A stretch of DNA of 7,755 nucleotides from Gammaproteobacteria bacterium. Lineage in GTDB: Bacteria > Pseudomonadota > Gammaproteobacteria > DRLM01. The DNA lies in contig WFXX01000260.1 of NCBI GenBank assembly GCA_015490395.1, positions 1 through 7,755 of the forward strand, in the 5' to 3' direction. The position numbers were made by a program, and so were the translations under genes. The notes below the pieces were generated by a model. The model searched no databases and had not been told where the DNA came from. It saw nothing but the letters and a program-made list of their open reading frames with translations. This document shows, one piece after another, positions 1-7,126 of the stretch; position 1 is the first letter of the stretch; every line of letters starts with the position of its first letter.

Positions 1-551
1 GAGCACGGGCATCGTGGGGGGCACGGTGCCGGTGGCGGTGGGGGCCGCCTGGTCCTTCCGCCTGCGGGATGAGCGGCGGCTCGCGGCGGTCTTCTTCGGC
101 GACGGCTGTTTCGAGGAGGGGGTGGTGCACGAGTCCATGGCCTTTGCCGCCCTGCATCGGCTGCCCGTGCTCTTCGTCTGCGAGGACAACGGCTACGCCG
201 TCTACACCCCGCGCCGGGCCCGGCAGGCGGCCGAGCCCGAGGCGGTGGCCGCCGCCCACGGCCTGCGGGCCGCGGCCGTGGCGGGCGACGACGTGGAGGC
301 CGTGCGGGAGGCAGCCGTGGAGCTGGCCGGCACCGCCCGCAGCGGCCGCCCTCGGCTGGCGGCCCCGGGAGGAGCTCATTCGGGCCCGGGGGCGCTGCCC
401 CCTGGCCCGCGCGCGCCGCCGGCTGCTGGAGCGGGGGATGCTGGACGAGGGCCGGCTCCGCGCCCTGGAGCGGGAGGTGGCCGCCGAGATCGACGAGGCC
501 TTCGCCTATGCGATGCGCAGCCCTTTCCCCGAGCGCCTCCCCTGGCGCTGA
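1..551 (+). pseudogene. TPP-dependent 2-oxoacid dehydrogenase E1 alpha subunit, 5'-partial and frame-broken
   Basis: Member of the pyruvate/acetoin/branched-chain dehydrogenase E1 alpha family, which with E1 beta decarboxylates a 2-oxoacid on thiamine diphosphate. The gene enters from the left edge (reading frame from base 2; true start outside). The TPP-binding signature is clear at about 98-193: GDGCFEEG, then after the usual spacing CEDNGYAVYT. Up to about base 350 the homologous frame is the one starting at base 2 (...AVELAGTARSGRP). From about base 351 the family match continues one frame over (LGWRPREEL, then CPLARARRRLLERG and EIDEAFAYA) to the stop at 549-551. Between these halves family members have about 20 more residues, including the TYR-[WY]-x-[EG]-H loop that contacts TPP. 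The net frame change fits a deletion of 3n+2 bases, roughly 65. As read, the product would lack an essential loop. The stop lies inside the downstream beta-subunit frame. Assembly error is the main alternative to a real pseudogene. Confidence 0.85.
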
Positions 552-1626
552 GGGCGCGGCACGGCCCCTGAGCGGGGCGGGAGCGGTGCGCGAGGCCCTG
601 GCCCTGGCCCTGGCCCGGGATCCCTCGGTGGTGGTGGTGGGCGAGGGCGTCCCCGATCCCGGGGGCGTCTTCGGCACCACCCTGGGGCTGGCGGAGGCCT
701 TCCCGGGGCGGGTGTTCGACGCCCCCCTGGCCGAGAACGCCCTGATGGGGATCGGCGTCGGCGCGGCCCTGGCCGGGCAGCGGCCGGTGCTGGTGCACCA
801 GCGGATGGACTTCCTGCTGCTGGCCCTGGACCAGCTTCTCAACAACGCCGCCAAGTGGCGCGCCATGTTCGGCGGCACCGGGCGGCTGCCCCTGGTGGTG
901 CGCGCGGTGATCGGGCGCGGCTGGGGCCAGGGTCCCCAGCACGGCCAGAGCCTCCAGGCCCTCCTGGCCCACGTGCCCGGGCTGCGGGTGGTGATGCCCG
1001 TGACCCCGGCGGACGCCAAGGGGATGCTCTGCGCGGCCCTGGAGGGGGAGGACCCGGTGGTGGTGCTGGAGCACCGCTGGCTCCACGGCCTGGAGGGCCC
1101 CGTGCCCGAGGGCTGGAGCCCGAGCCCCCTGGAGGGCGCGGTGGTGCGCCGCGGCGGCGGGGCCGCCACGGTGGCGGCCTTCTCCCACATGGTGGTGGAG
1201 GCCCTGCGGGCGGCGGAGGCCCTGGCGGCCCTCGGCCTCGAGGTGGAGGTCCTGGACATGCGGGCCGTCGCTCCCCTGGACGTGGAGGCGGTGGTCCGCT
1301 CCGTGGCCCGCACCCGCCGCCTGGTGGTGGCCGACACCGGGCACCGACGGCTGGGCGTGGCGGGGGAGCTGGCCGCCTCGGTGGCCGAGCGCGCCTGGGG
1401 CCTGCTGGAGGCGCCTCCGCGCCGCGTGGCCCTCCCCGACTGGCCCGCGCCCACCAGCCCCGCCCTGGCCCGCCGCTACTATCCCGGGGCCCGGGAGATC
1501 GCCGCCGAGGTGCTGGATCTCTGCGGCCTGCCGCGCCAGCGTCCGGAGGTCGCCGAGCTGCTGCGGCGGCTGGAGCCCCGCGGCTTCGGCGACGTCCCCG
1601 GGGACCGCCCTGTGGGTCCTTTCTGA
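508..1626 (+). CDS. TPP-dependent 2-oxoacid dehydrogenase E1 beta subunit (transketolase-like)
   Basis: Partner of the E1 alpha upstream; the two form the heterotetramer that binds TPP at their interface. With the ATG at 508 the protein is 372 residues, against about 320-345 for the family. Visible landmarks are GEGVPDPGG (G45), the PLAEN motif with the conserved Glu (E76), LDQLLNNAAKWR, GRGWGQGPQHGQS with the conserved His (H145), HVPGLRVVMPVTPADAKG and DPVVVLEHRWLHG. The C-terminal transketolase domain contains LDMRAVAPLD and ends in PTSPALARRYYP, an ending I associate with E1 beta copies found in surface-glycan loci. The start is uncertain. ATG 508 overlaps E1 alpha by 44 bases; GTG 586 would give 346 residues and has a purine-rich stretch just upstream, but trims the usual N-terminal strand. 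About 30 residues past the family core at the C-terminus are unexplained. No E2 or E3 gene follows, so its role in a classical multienzyme complex is doubtful. No lesion was seen. Confidence 0.93.
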   Translation: MRCAALSPSASPGAEGAARPLSGAGAVREALALALARDPSVVVVGEGVPDPGGVFGTTLGLAEAFPGRVFDAPLAENALMGIGVGAALAGQRPVLVHQRMDFLLLALDQLLNNAAKWRAMFGGTGRLPLVVRAVIGRGWGQGPQHGQSLQALLAHVPGLRVVMPVTPADAKGMLCAALEGEDPVVVLEHRWLHGLEGPVPEGWSPSPLEGAVVRRGGGAATVAAFSHMVVEALRAAEALAALGLEVEVLDMRAVAPLDVEAVVRSVARTRRLVVADTGHRRLGVAGELAASVAERAWGLLEAPPRRVALPDWPAPTSPALARRYYPGAREIAAEVLDLCGLPRQRPEVAELLRRLEPRGFGDVPGDRPVGPF

Positions 1627-1632
1627 GCGAAC

Positions 1633-1639
1633 GAGGAGG
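1633..1639 (+). promoter_or_regulatory. Shine-Dalgarno site of the radical SAM gene
   Basis: GAGGAGG sits 7 bases before ATG 1647, directly after the E1 beta stop at 1624-1626. It fixes the radical SAM start at 1647, although the open frame extends far upstream through the E1 beta gene. The 20-base gap suggests cotranscription with the E1 genes. Confidence 0.8.
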
Positions 1640-1646
1640 GAGCACC

Positions 1647-2960
1647 ATGAGCGAAGCCGCCCGCAGGAACCGCTTCGGGCAGAAGGTGGTGACGGCCATC
1701 CCCGAGGGGGCGCCTCTGGCCCGGCGCCCCGGCCACAAGCTGCGCACCGACAACCGCATCGTGGACCGTCGGGTGCTCGTCCCCGTGCCGGGCCCCGGCG
1801 GGGAGGGCACGGCCCCGGCGCGCGAGGAGGAGGTCCCCAACCGCTTCACCGGGCCGAGCTTCCGCAACCGGGGGCCGCGCTTCCGCTTCGACGGGCACAA
1901 GATGCTCCACCACCTGGATAGGGTGCTGGCCTGGCAGCGAGGCGAGCGTTTCCCGCCGATCCACATCGACATGGGGCTGACCAAGTTCTGCAACACCGCC
2001 TGCCTCTATTGCTACGCGGTGGTCCAGAACATGGAGCGCGGCACCATGATCGGGCGCGAGGCCCTGCTGCGCTTCGTGGAGGACTGCGGCCGCCTGGGGG
2101 TGCGCTCCATCGGCTTCATCGGCGACGGCGAGCCCACCCTCAACCCGGCCTTGTACGACGCGGCCGTGCTGGCGGCCCGTTGCGGGGTGGACACGGCCAT
2201 GGCCACCAACGGGCTGCGGCTGGACATGGATCGGGCCCACGACCTGCTGCGCTCCATGTCCTGGATCCGCTTCAACCTCTCGGCGGGCACCCCCGAGGGC
2301 TTCCGCCGGGTGCACCAGTCCCGGGAGGAGCACTTCCACCTGCTGGTGGAGAAGATCCGCGCCCTGGTGGCGCTCAAGCGCCGCCACGGCTACCGCTGCA
2401 CCCTGGGGCTGCAGATGGTGCTCATCCCCGAGTGCTTCGACCAGGTGCTGGCCGAGGCCGAGCTGGGCCGCGAGCTGGGCGTGGACTACTTCGTCATCAA
2501 GCACTGCTCGGATTCCGAGTACAGGGAGATCGGCATCGACTACGCGGACTACCTCCGCGTCCAGGAGGAGCTCCTCCAGGCCGAGCGGCTGTCCTCGGAG
2601 GACTACGTGGTGCAGGTGAAGTGGAACAAGATCAACGTCCAGGGCGAGACCGAGCTCTACCGCAACGGCTACCGCAAGTACGACGTCTGCTACGGCACGC
2701 CCTTCCTGCTCCAGATCTCCGGAAACGGCAAGGTCTATCCTTGCGGCCCCTTCTTCAACAAGGAGCGCTTCTATATCGGCGACATCCACGAGCAGTCCTT
2801 CTACGACATGGTCCACAGTGACCGATACTGGGCTGTGCACGAGGACGTCTCGCGCAGCGTGGACGTGCACAAGGACTGCGCCGTGGGATGCCGCCAGGAC
2901 TACATCAACAAGTTCCTCTGGGATATCCGGAATCCGCCTGAGCATGTCAACTTCATCTAG
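1647..2960 (+). CDS. Radical SAM enzyme with SPASM-like C-terminal cysteines
   Basis: A 437-residue radical SAM protein; such enzymes reductively cleave S-adenosylmethionine at a [4Fe-4S] cluster to start radical chemistry. The cluster motif CNTACLYCY supplies C115, C119 and C122 (canonical CX3CX2C). It is followed by GDGEPT at G159, the usual Gly-rich SAM-contact position, and by TNGLRLD. The C-terminal third carries C348 (VCYGTP), C366 (GKVYPCGPF), C411 and C415 (DCAVGC). This pattern, with the GxVxPC core, resembles a SPASM or twitch domain holding an auxiliary Fe-S cluster. The first 95 or so residues precede the barrel and are rich in Arg, Pro and Gly; I do not recognise them. The substrate is unknown. 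SPASM enzymes often act on peptides, but relatives also occur in sugar and cofactor pathways. Position between an E1 pair and glycosyltransferases suggests modification of a glycan precursor or of a glycosylated protein (inference). It overlaps the next gene by 17 bases. Confidence 0.92.
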   Translation: MSEAARRNRFGQKVVTAIPEGAPLARRPGHKLRTDNRIVDRRVLVPVPGPGGEGTAPAREEEVPNRFTGPSFRNRGPRFRFDGHKMLHHLDRVLAWQRGERFPPIHIDMGLTKFCNTACLYCYAVVQNMERGTMIGREALLRFVEDCGRLGVRSIGFIGDGEPTLNPALYDAAVLAARCGVDTAMATNGLRLDMDRAHDLLRSMSWIRFNLSAGTPEGFRRVHQSREEHFHLLVEKIRALVALKRRHGYRCTLGLQMVLIPECFDQVLAEAELGRELGVDYFVIKHCSDSEYREIGIDYADYLRVQEELLQAERLSSEDYVVQVKWNKINVQGETELYRNGYRKYDVCYGTPFLLQISGNGKVYPCGPFFNKERFYIGDIHEQSFYDMVHSDRYWAVHEDVSRSVDVHKDCAVGCRQDYINKFLWDIRNPPEHVNFI

Positions 2961-4875
2961 CATAGCCGTACTGCCCGAGGGCACCGAGGCCGCCTTGCTG
3001 AAGGCGAATCTGGAGGCTCTGGAGTCCCTTCGCCCGGAGCTGTACCGCTGGCTGGTGGGCGAGGCCGGCCTGGAGGTCCAATGCGGGCTCGGTGGGCAGG
3101 TGCTGCGGGTGCTGCGCCCCGACGGGCGCGTGCTCTACGACCGAACGCGCCCGCAGCCGGTGGCCGAGCACACCCAGGGCAAGGGGGCCGTCCTGTTCCT
3201 GGGGCTGGCGCCCTCGCGGGCGCTGGAGCTGCTCCGCCGGAGCGCCCGGGAGGAGGACTTGCCCGGTAGCCCGGTCTTTCCAGCCTACGTGGTGCTCACT
3301 GACCCCGAGGAGGCCTGGGGTGCGTTGCTCCAGACCACTTTGGCACCCGTCTTGGAAGACCCCTCGGTGTTGCTCTTTCACGGCGAGGGCGCCCTGGAAC
3401 GTTTCCTGGGGCACCTGCGACGGGATCCCCAGGCCCTCATGCCCACGCGCTTCGTAGGCCCTGAGGCGCGAGTGGCCGAGGCAGCCCGGGCCGTCGTGAC
3501 CGTGATCGAGGAAGTCAACGCCCGCGCAGCCGACATGGCCCGCGAGCTGGCGGCATGCTACGCCAGACGGGACCCCGAGGCGTGGCTGCGGCGCCTGGAG
3601 GAGCCGCGCGGGTTGCGGGTGCTGGCCGTCACCAGCCGCTTCAGCAGCTACCTCCAGTACGCCACGCGGGACCTGGCCGCGGGGCTGCGTGCCATCGGCT
3701 GCGAGACGCGAGTGCTGCTGGAAGGCGACGCCCACTTGCGGCACGGCCCCCTCCGCTGGCTCGAGGCCATGCAGGGCTTTCGTCCGGACCTGCTGCTGTT
3801 CATCGACCACCACCGCAGCGAGTATCCCCACTTGCCCCGCAATCTGCCGGCGGTGAACTGGGTGCAGGATCTGCTGCCTAACGTGGTGCGGCCGGACGAG
3901 CCGCCGGGTCCCATGGACGTGACCTTGGCCTTCAATCCGGAATGGCAGCGGGAACTCTCCGAGCACCCTGCGTATCGTGGCCAGGCGGTGGGCCTGCTGC
4001 CCCTGGGCATCAACACGGAGATCTATCGCCCGCTGGCGGGGCTACGTCCCAGGTGGGACGTCCTCTACGTTTCTCATCTCCCGCCTCCTGAGGAGACCCT
4101 GGAGCCCTTCCGCGGGGGTGCGGCTGGATGGACCCCGCTGGACGACGAGCGGGAGGCCTTGGCCGGCGGGCGGATCAACCCGGTGGGCCTGGCGGAGGCC
4201 TACCGCATCTTGGCGGAGGCATTCCTGGAGCTGCCGGTGGATGTGCTTTGGGGGGGCGTGCGCTGCCAGGAATATCGGTCGTCTTTCGTGGAGCGACTGC
4301 TGAAATCGGCCGGATGGCACGGAGAAAAAAATTTGATCGAGTTCCTGGTGGAAGCGCGACGCCTGCAAATGGATGCGGGGCTCGCGGTCAAGCTGCGCCC
4401 TGTGCAGGCTCTGCACCGTGCCGGCTTCTCGGTGCGCGTCTATGGCCGGAGATGGGAGCGCTACGGGCTGGGGGCGCTCTGCGGCGGCGTTGCCTCCAAC
4501 GGCCCGGAGCTCAACCGGCTGCAGCTCCAGAGCCGGATTTGCCTCAATAACAGCCCCGGGATCTCCCTCCACATGCGGGCCATGGAGATCCTGGGCTCGG
4601 GCGCCTTCATGCTCTCGCGGAAGATTCCGCGCGACCTCTTCGATCTGGCGGTCTACTTCGACGACGCCGCCGAGACGCCCCGCTTCGCGAGCGAGCGGGA
4701 CGTGGTGGAGCAGGTGGGTCGCTTCCTGGACAGCCCGGATTTGCGTGCTGAGGTGGCAATGCGGGCCCACCGAAAGGCGGTGGAGCTGTTTGCCTATCCG
4801 CGGATGGCGCGGCGCCTGCTGGAGGAGGTGCGGGCGGCGCTGGCCGTCCAGCTCACGATGTCGGAGGTGGTCTGA
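2944..4875 (+). CDS. CgeB-like GT-B glycosyltransferase with long N-terminal domain
   Basis: A 643-residue cytoplasmic protein; no signal peptide or membrane segment is apparent. The catalytic half, from about residue 222, starts with the GT-B strand LRVLAVTSRFSSYLQYATRDL, continues through FRPDLLLFIDHHRS and NWVQDLLP, and reaches PLGINTEIYRPL at the domain hinge. The donor-binding C-domain has INPVGLAEAYR, VRVYGRRW and LNNSPGISLHMRAMEILGSG (E548). The last motif is typical of CgeB/DUF3880-type glycosyltransferases and resembles the family's GIxxHxRxFE-xxGxG signature. Residues 1-220 are separate: VLFLGLAPSRALELL, a DPEEAW segment and DPSVLLFHGEGALERFLGHL. They resemble the Rossmann-like N-domain of MAF/MptE-type (DUF115) flagellin glycosylation proteins, but this is a weak match by eye. 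ATG 2944 is chosen because the upstream frame is only a shadow of the radical SAM gene. The overlap suggests translational coupling. Acceptor and sugar are unknown; glycosylation of flagellin or another surface structure is plausible. Confidence 0.85.
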   Translation: MSTSSSIAVLPEGTEAALLKANLEALESLRPELYRWLVGEAGLEVQCGLGGQVLRVLRPDGRVLYDRTRPQPVAEHTQGKGAVLFLGLAPSRALELLRRSAREEDLPGSPVFPAYVVLTDPEEAWGALLQTTLAPVLEDPSVLLFHGEGALERFLGHLRRDPQALMPTRFVGPEARVAEAARAVVTVIEEVNARAADMARELAACYARRDPEAWLRRLEEPRGLRVLAVTSRFSSYLQYATRDLAAGLRAIGCETRVLLEGDAHLRHGPLRWLEAMQGFRPDLLLFIDHHRSEYPHLPRNLPAVNWVQDLLPNVVRPDEPPGPMDVTLAFNPEWQRELSEHPAYRGQAVGLLPLGINTEIYRPLAGLRPRWDVLYVSHLPPPEETLEPFRGGAAGWTPLDDEREALAGGRINPVGLAEAYRILAEAFLELPVDVLWGGVRCQEYRSSFVERLLKSAGWHGEKNLIEFLVEARRLQMDAGLAVKLRPVQALHRAGFSVRVYGRRWERYGLGALCGGVASNGPELNRLQLQSRICLNNSPGISLHMRAMEILGSGAFMLSRKIPRDLFDLAVYFDDAAETPRFASERDVVEQVGRFLDSPDLRAEVAMRAHRKAVELFAYPRMARRLLEEVRAALAVQLTMSEVV

Positions 4876-4880
4876 GCGTA

Positions 4881-4905
4881 GCCTGTCAGTCGACGGGCGA
4901 CAGGC
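4881..4905. terminator. Inverted repeat at convergent gene junction, possible bidirectional terminator
   Basis: GCCTGTC (4881-4887) pairs perfectly with GACAGGC (4899-4905) around an 11-base loop. It lies in the junction of the two convergent glycosyltransferase genes and covers the stop codon of the - strand gene. Neither strand has a T-run after the stem, so a classical intrinsic terminator is not shown. It may simply slow the polymerase or be chance in GC-rich DNA. Confidence 0.25.
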
Positions 4906-6496
4906 GGTAGCGGCGCTCCAGGTGCACCACGCGACGTTCCATGCACCATCGATCGCGAACCTGTTGGACCCGCCGGCGCATGGCTTCGAGATCGGCACGC
5001 TCGAGCAGCCGTGCGAGGCGCGGCAGGTCGTCGTCGGCCACCACCAGTCCGATGCCAGTGCGGCGTACGAAGTCTGCTGCCTCGCGCAGCTGCTCGCTGA
5101 CCAGCACGGGAAGGCCAGCCTCGAGGTACTGGAAGAGCTTCGACGGTAGGATGCCGTGCAGGTGGCGGCGGCCCACCACGAGGCCGTTGAAGCGGTACAG
5201 CATCATGCCGAAGTGGTAGCTCTGGAGTGCGGGGGCGAGATCCCAGGGCGGCCGGCCTTGATATAGGCGTAGTCCGGTGCTAGTACGCTCTAGCAGGAGC
5301 AGTGGGGCATAGGCGCGGCCTGGATCCTCGGTACGGGCCGGATTAAGGAAGAGATCGACGTAGATACCCTGTCGGAGCAGCAGGGGCAGGGTATCAAGAA
5401 GTTGCGCGTCGCCAAAGAGTGCATGCGGGTGGCGAGCGTCGAAAGGGGGGATACCTCCTACGAAGGCAAGGCGCCATGGCTTCCCGATGGGGGGGGACGT
5501 CGGGTTAGCGAAGAAGCGGCTTAAGGGATAACAGGGGAATGGCAACAGGCGGCGTGGGTCAGCCCCTAGCTCGCAAAGCCAGGGAATCTGGCGACGTAAT
5601 CCGGTGAAGGCCACGCAGGGGGCGTGCTCCAGGAGGAAGGTCTCGCAGCGGTGCTCCAAGGCGATGTGATCGACCGCGCCATCTCCCCAGGTCTGCCGGG
5701 AGGGCCCCGCCCAGCGCGGCTTCTCTGCCTCGGGGAAGAAGAAGTGCTGGACGTCCATCAGCTCGGCGACGTGCATGCACCCTGGCGGCCGATAGGCCTC
5801 CACTAGAGCGGGGAGGTGATAGGCATTGAGCCAGCCCTGGGTGTGAAGGGTGGTGGCACGCAGGCGCGGCAGCTCGTCCAGGAGGGTGGCCAGGTCCAGG
5901 TGCACCTGCAGATCGAACCACCGTTCCTGGTGCAGCCCCTTGCTGGGATGGATGCACACGGATGCGGTGCGCCAGCCACGCTCGCGCAGCGCGGCGCTGA
6001 TGCGAAGCTGGTTGTAGTAGACGTTGTCGGCGATGAAGAGGGCTGTGGGCCGCGGTTCGTCGTCCAGGAAGGCTCGTAACGTCTCCCGCCCCCTGGCCAC
6101 AGCTTGAGCTGCTAGCTCTCTGGCCCGGGTCTGGAGGGTGGGGTCGGCGATCCCGTCCAGTTCTAGCCGTCCGGGCTCGCCGTGATCGGAGAGCTCCCAT
6201 CCCCGGAGCGGAGCGAGCCGACGCAGCGCCTGGGCCGTATGACCGGCCCCGGTGACCCGCAGGCGGCGTGGGGATCCAGGAGGCAGACGGCGATCCGCGG
6301 CCTCCAGCAGGGCGGTGGCCAGCCAATGGGGCATGGCCTGGTTGGCGTGGCCCGCCACCAGCCCATCCAGGTGGGGCCCCAGCAGGCGCTCCAGGCGCCG
6401 GCGGCGCGGCGGCGGCGTCGGGGCCCTGGCGCGGACGCGTCGGTCCCCCGGCGCGGGAGGCGGCTCTCTTTGGCGAGATGTGGCTTGGATAGGCAT
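4886..6496 (-). CDS. GT-B-type glycosyltransferase (GT4-like)
   Basis: With ATG at 6496 this encodes 536 residues. It probably transfers a nucleotide-activated sugar to a glycan or glycoprotein in the cytoplasm; donor and acceptor are unknown. The N-terminal 60 or so residues are Arg/Pro-rich. The acceptor-side domain includes LFIADNVYYNQLRISAALRE from about residue 153 and MDVQHFFFPEAEKPRW. The donor-side domain begins near W341 (WRLAFVGGIPP). It contains the family's most telling segment, LPSKLFQYLEAGLPVLVS (K453, E459), the Glu-bearing motif that binds the sugar nucleotide. The frame stays open upstream to a TTG at 6568. That start would run over the RBS of the divergent gene and has no ribosome site, so 6496 is preferred, although no clear Shine-Dalgarno precedes it either. 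Its stop is 10 bases from the stop of the convergent glycosyltransferase. The two share a fold but are not close copies. Confidence 0.8.
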   Translation of the reverse strand: MPIQATSRQREPPPAPGDRRVRARAPTPPPRRRRLERLLGPHLDGLVAGHANQAMPHWLATALLEAADRRLPPGSPRRLRVTGAGHTAQALRRLAPLRGWELSDHGEPGRLELDGIADPTLQTRARELAAQAVARGRETLRAFLDDEPRPTALFIADNVYYNQLRISAALRERGWRTASVCIHPSKGLHQERWFDLQVHLDLATLLDELPRLRATTLHTQGWLNAYHLPALVEAYRPPGCMHVAELMDVQHFFFPEAEKPRWAGPSRQTWGDGAVDHIALEHRCETFLLEHAPCVAFTGLRRQIPWLCELGADPRRLLPFPCYPLSRFFANPTSPPIGKPWRLAFVGGIPPFDARHPHALFGDAQLLDTLPLLLRQGIYVDLFLNPARTEDPGRAYAPLLLLERTSTGLRLYQGRPPWDLAPALQSYHFGMMLYRFNGLVVGRRHLHGILPSKLFQYLEAGLPVLVSEQLREAADFVRRTGIGLVVADDDLPRLARLLERADLEAMRRRVQQVRDRWCMERRVVHLERRYRLSPVD

Positions 6497-6582
6497 CTCG
6501 GGGGGTGGGTTGCAGGTTCCGGGCCACTTGGCGCGGAGGTTGCTTCCGCACAGGCAGCCTAGCACCAAAGGAGGAGCGGGCC
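6497..6582. promoter_or_regulatory. Divergent intergenic region between glycosyltransferase and sulfotransferase-like gene
   Basis: This 86-base interval separates the starts of two genes pointing away from each other, so promoters for both should lie here or inside the genes. I found no convincing sigma-70 -35/-10 pair in either direction. The only firm signal is the RBS next to the + strand gene. Confidence 0.4.
6567..6576 (+). promoter_or_regulatory. Strong Shine-Dalgarno site of the sulfotransferase-like gene
   Basis: AAAGGAGGAG ends 6 bases before ATG 6583, with the AGGAGG core at optimal 8-base spacing. It selects 6583 over the in-frame upstream ATG at 6505, and shows that the gene was translated before it was broken. 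Confidence 0.8.
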
Positions 6583-7070
6583 ATGGGTAGCGCCGCGCCG
6601 GCCTTTCGGGTCTACCAGCGCCGTGAGCTGGAGGAGGGCTATCGGGTCTTCTACGTCACCGCATGGGGCTACGCGGGGGATCATGCCTTCGGCTGGTTCC
6701 CCAAGGCCCTCAACCTCCACCCGGAAATCTTCGCTCTCCTGGCTCATGAAGGCTCCCGACCCAAGTACCTGCGGGAACGGACCCGAGGGCAGCGCCCACT
6801 CTTGGAGGCCTTCACCGAGTTCCTCAACGACATGGGGATGACCTACCAGGCCATCGGGGACTGCTACTCCTATCGGGCACGGCAGGTGGGGCGGCTCCTC
6901 GCACAGGACCGCTATGCGGGCATCCCGGCCGTGAATCTGGTGCGCCATCCGGTGGTGTGGCTGGAGTTCTACGTCCGCTGGCGTGCCGGCAACATGCGCA
7001 TGCGCTCAGGAAACACCGATCTCCTGGCTTGAGAGTGGAAGGTGGCCCACCATGGGCTGTTTCACCACCT
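6583..7070 (+). pseudogene. Sulfotransferase-like protein, nonsense-mutated and cut by an IS element
   Basis: The open frame runs from ATG 6583 to TGA 7030-7032 (149 residues), about half the usual 250-300 residues of PAPS-dependent sulfotransferases. The N-terminal YVTAWGYAGDHAFGWFPKAL then NLHPEI resembles the 5'-phosphosulfate loop region, though the classic PKSGTTW residues are altered. IPAVNLVRHPVVWLEFYVRWR resembles the 3'-phosphate-binding strand and helix (RxP...S/W). After the TGA the same frame reads EWKVAHHGLFHHL without another stop until the IS end at about 7071. The gene therefore most likely had TGG (Trp, LLAWEWK) where TGA now stands, and was later or earlier cut by the insertion. 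The rest of the gene would lie beyond the element, outside the window. The family call is moderate; another nucleotide-binding transferase is possible. An intact version would add a sulfate to a glycan made by the neighbouring transferases (inference). Confidence 0.6.
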
Positions 7071-7071
7071 G

Positions 7072-7098
7072 GATCGTGTCCCGTCAAGTGGTGTAAAA
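7072..7098 (+). repeat. Putative terminal inverted repeat of the IS256-family element
   Basis: A 27-base stretch beginning GATCGTGTCC and ending GGTGTAAAA lies between the sulfotransferase remnant and the transposase 3' end, where a terminal repeat is expected. Its partner end is outside the window, so pairing could not be tested. Confidence 0.5.
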
Positions 7099-7126
7099 GC
7101 GCCGAGTCACCGGTCCCCTCCCTGAT

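Noticed and set aside
839..1996. Antisense open frame of 385 codons opposite E1 beta
   Set aside because: The product is dominated by Pro, Arg and Gly runs, as expected from a shadow of a GC3-rich gene; it has no RBS or recognisable domain.
2818..2943. Upstream part of the open frame before the CgeB-like gene
   Set aside because: It is a Thr/Ser/Arg-rich shadow of the end of the radical SAM gene; ATG 2944 gives a sensible start.
1479..2984. Long antisense open frame (501 codons) opposite the radical SAM gene
   Set aside because: In GC-rich DNA stops are rare in shadow frames. The translation is a low-complexity mix of Val, His, Ala and Leu with no motif, while the + strand carries a clear radical SAM protein.
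4325..4331. Run of seven A (GAA AAA AAT) in the CgeB-like gene as a slippage or programmed frameshift site
   Set aside because: A -1 shift leads only to a low-complexity frame ending at 4550, losing the donor-binding domain. No stimulatory structure was evident and the unshifted frame is fully conserved.
6497..6568. Upstream extension of the - strand glycosyltransferase to TTG 6568
   Set aside because: It would overlap the RBS of the divergent gene, uses a rare start with no Shine-Dalgarno, and adds residues without any family resemblance.
7030..7032. TGA as a recoded Trp or selenocysteine codon
   Set aside because: E1 beta, both glycosyltransferases and the E1 alpha remnant use TGA as their stop, the second in-frame TGA in the transposase does not sit at a Trp position, and no SECIS-like hairpin was apparent.
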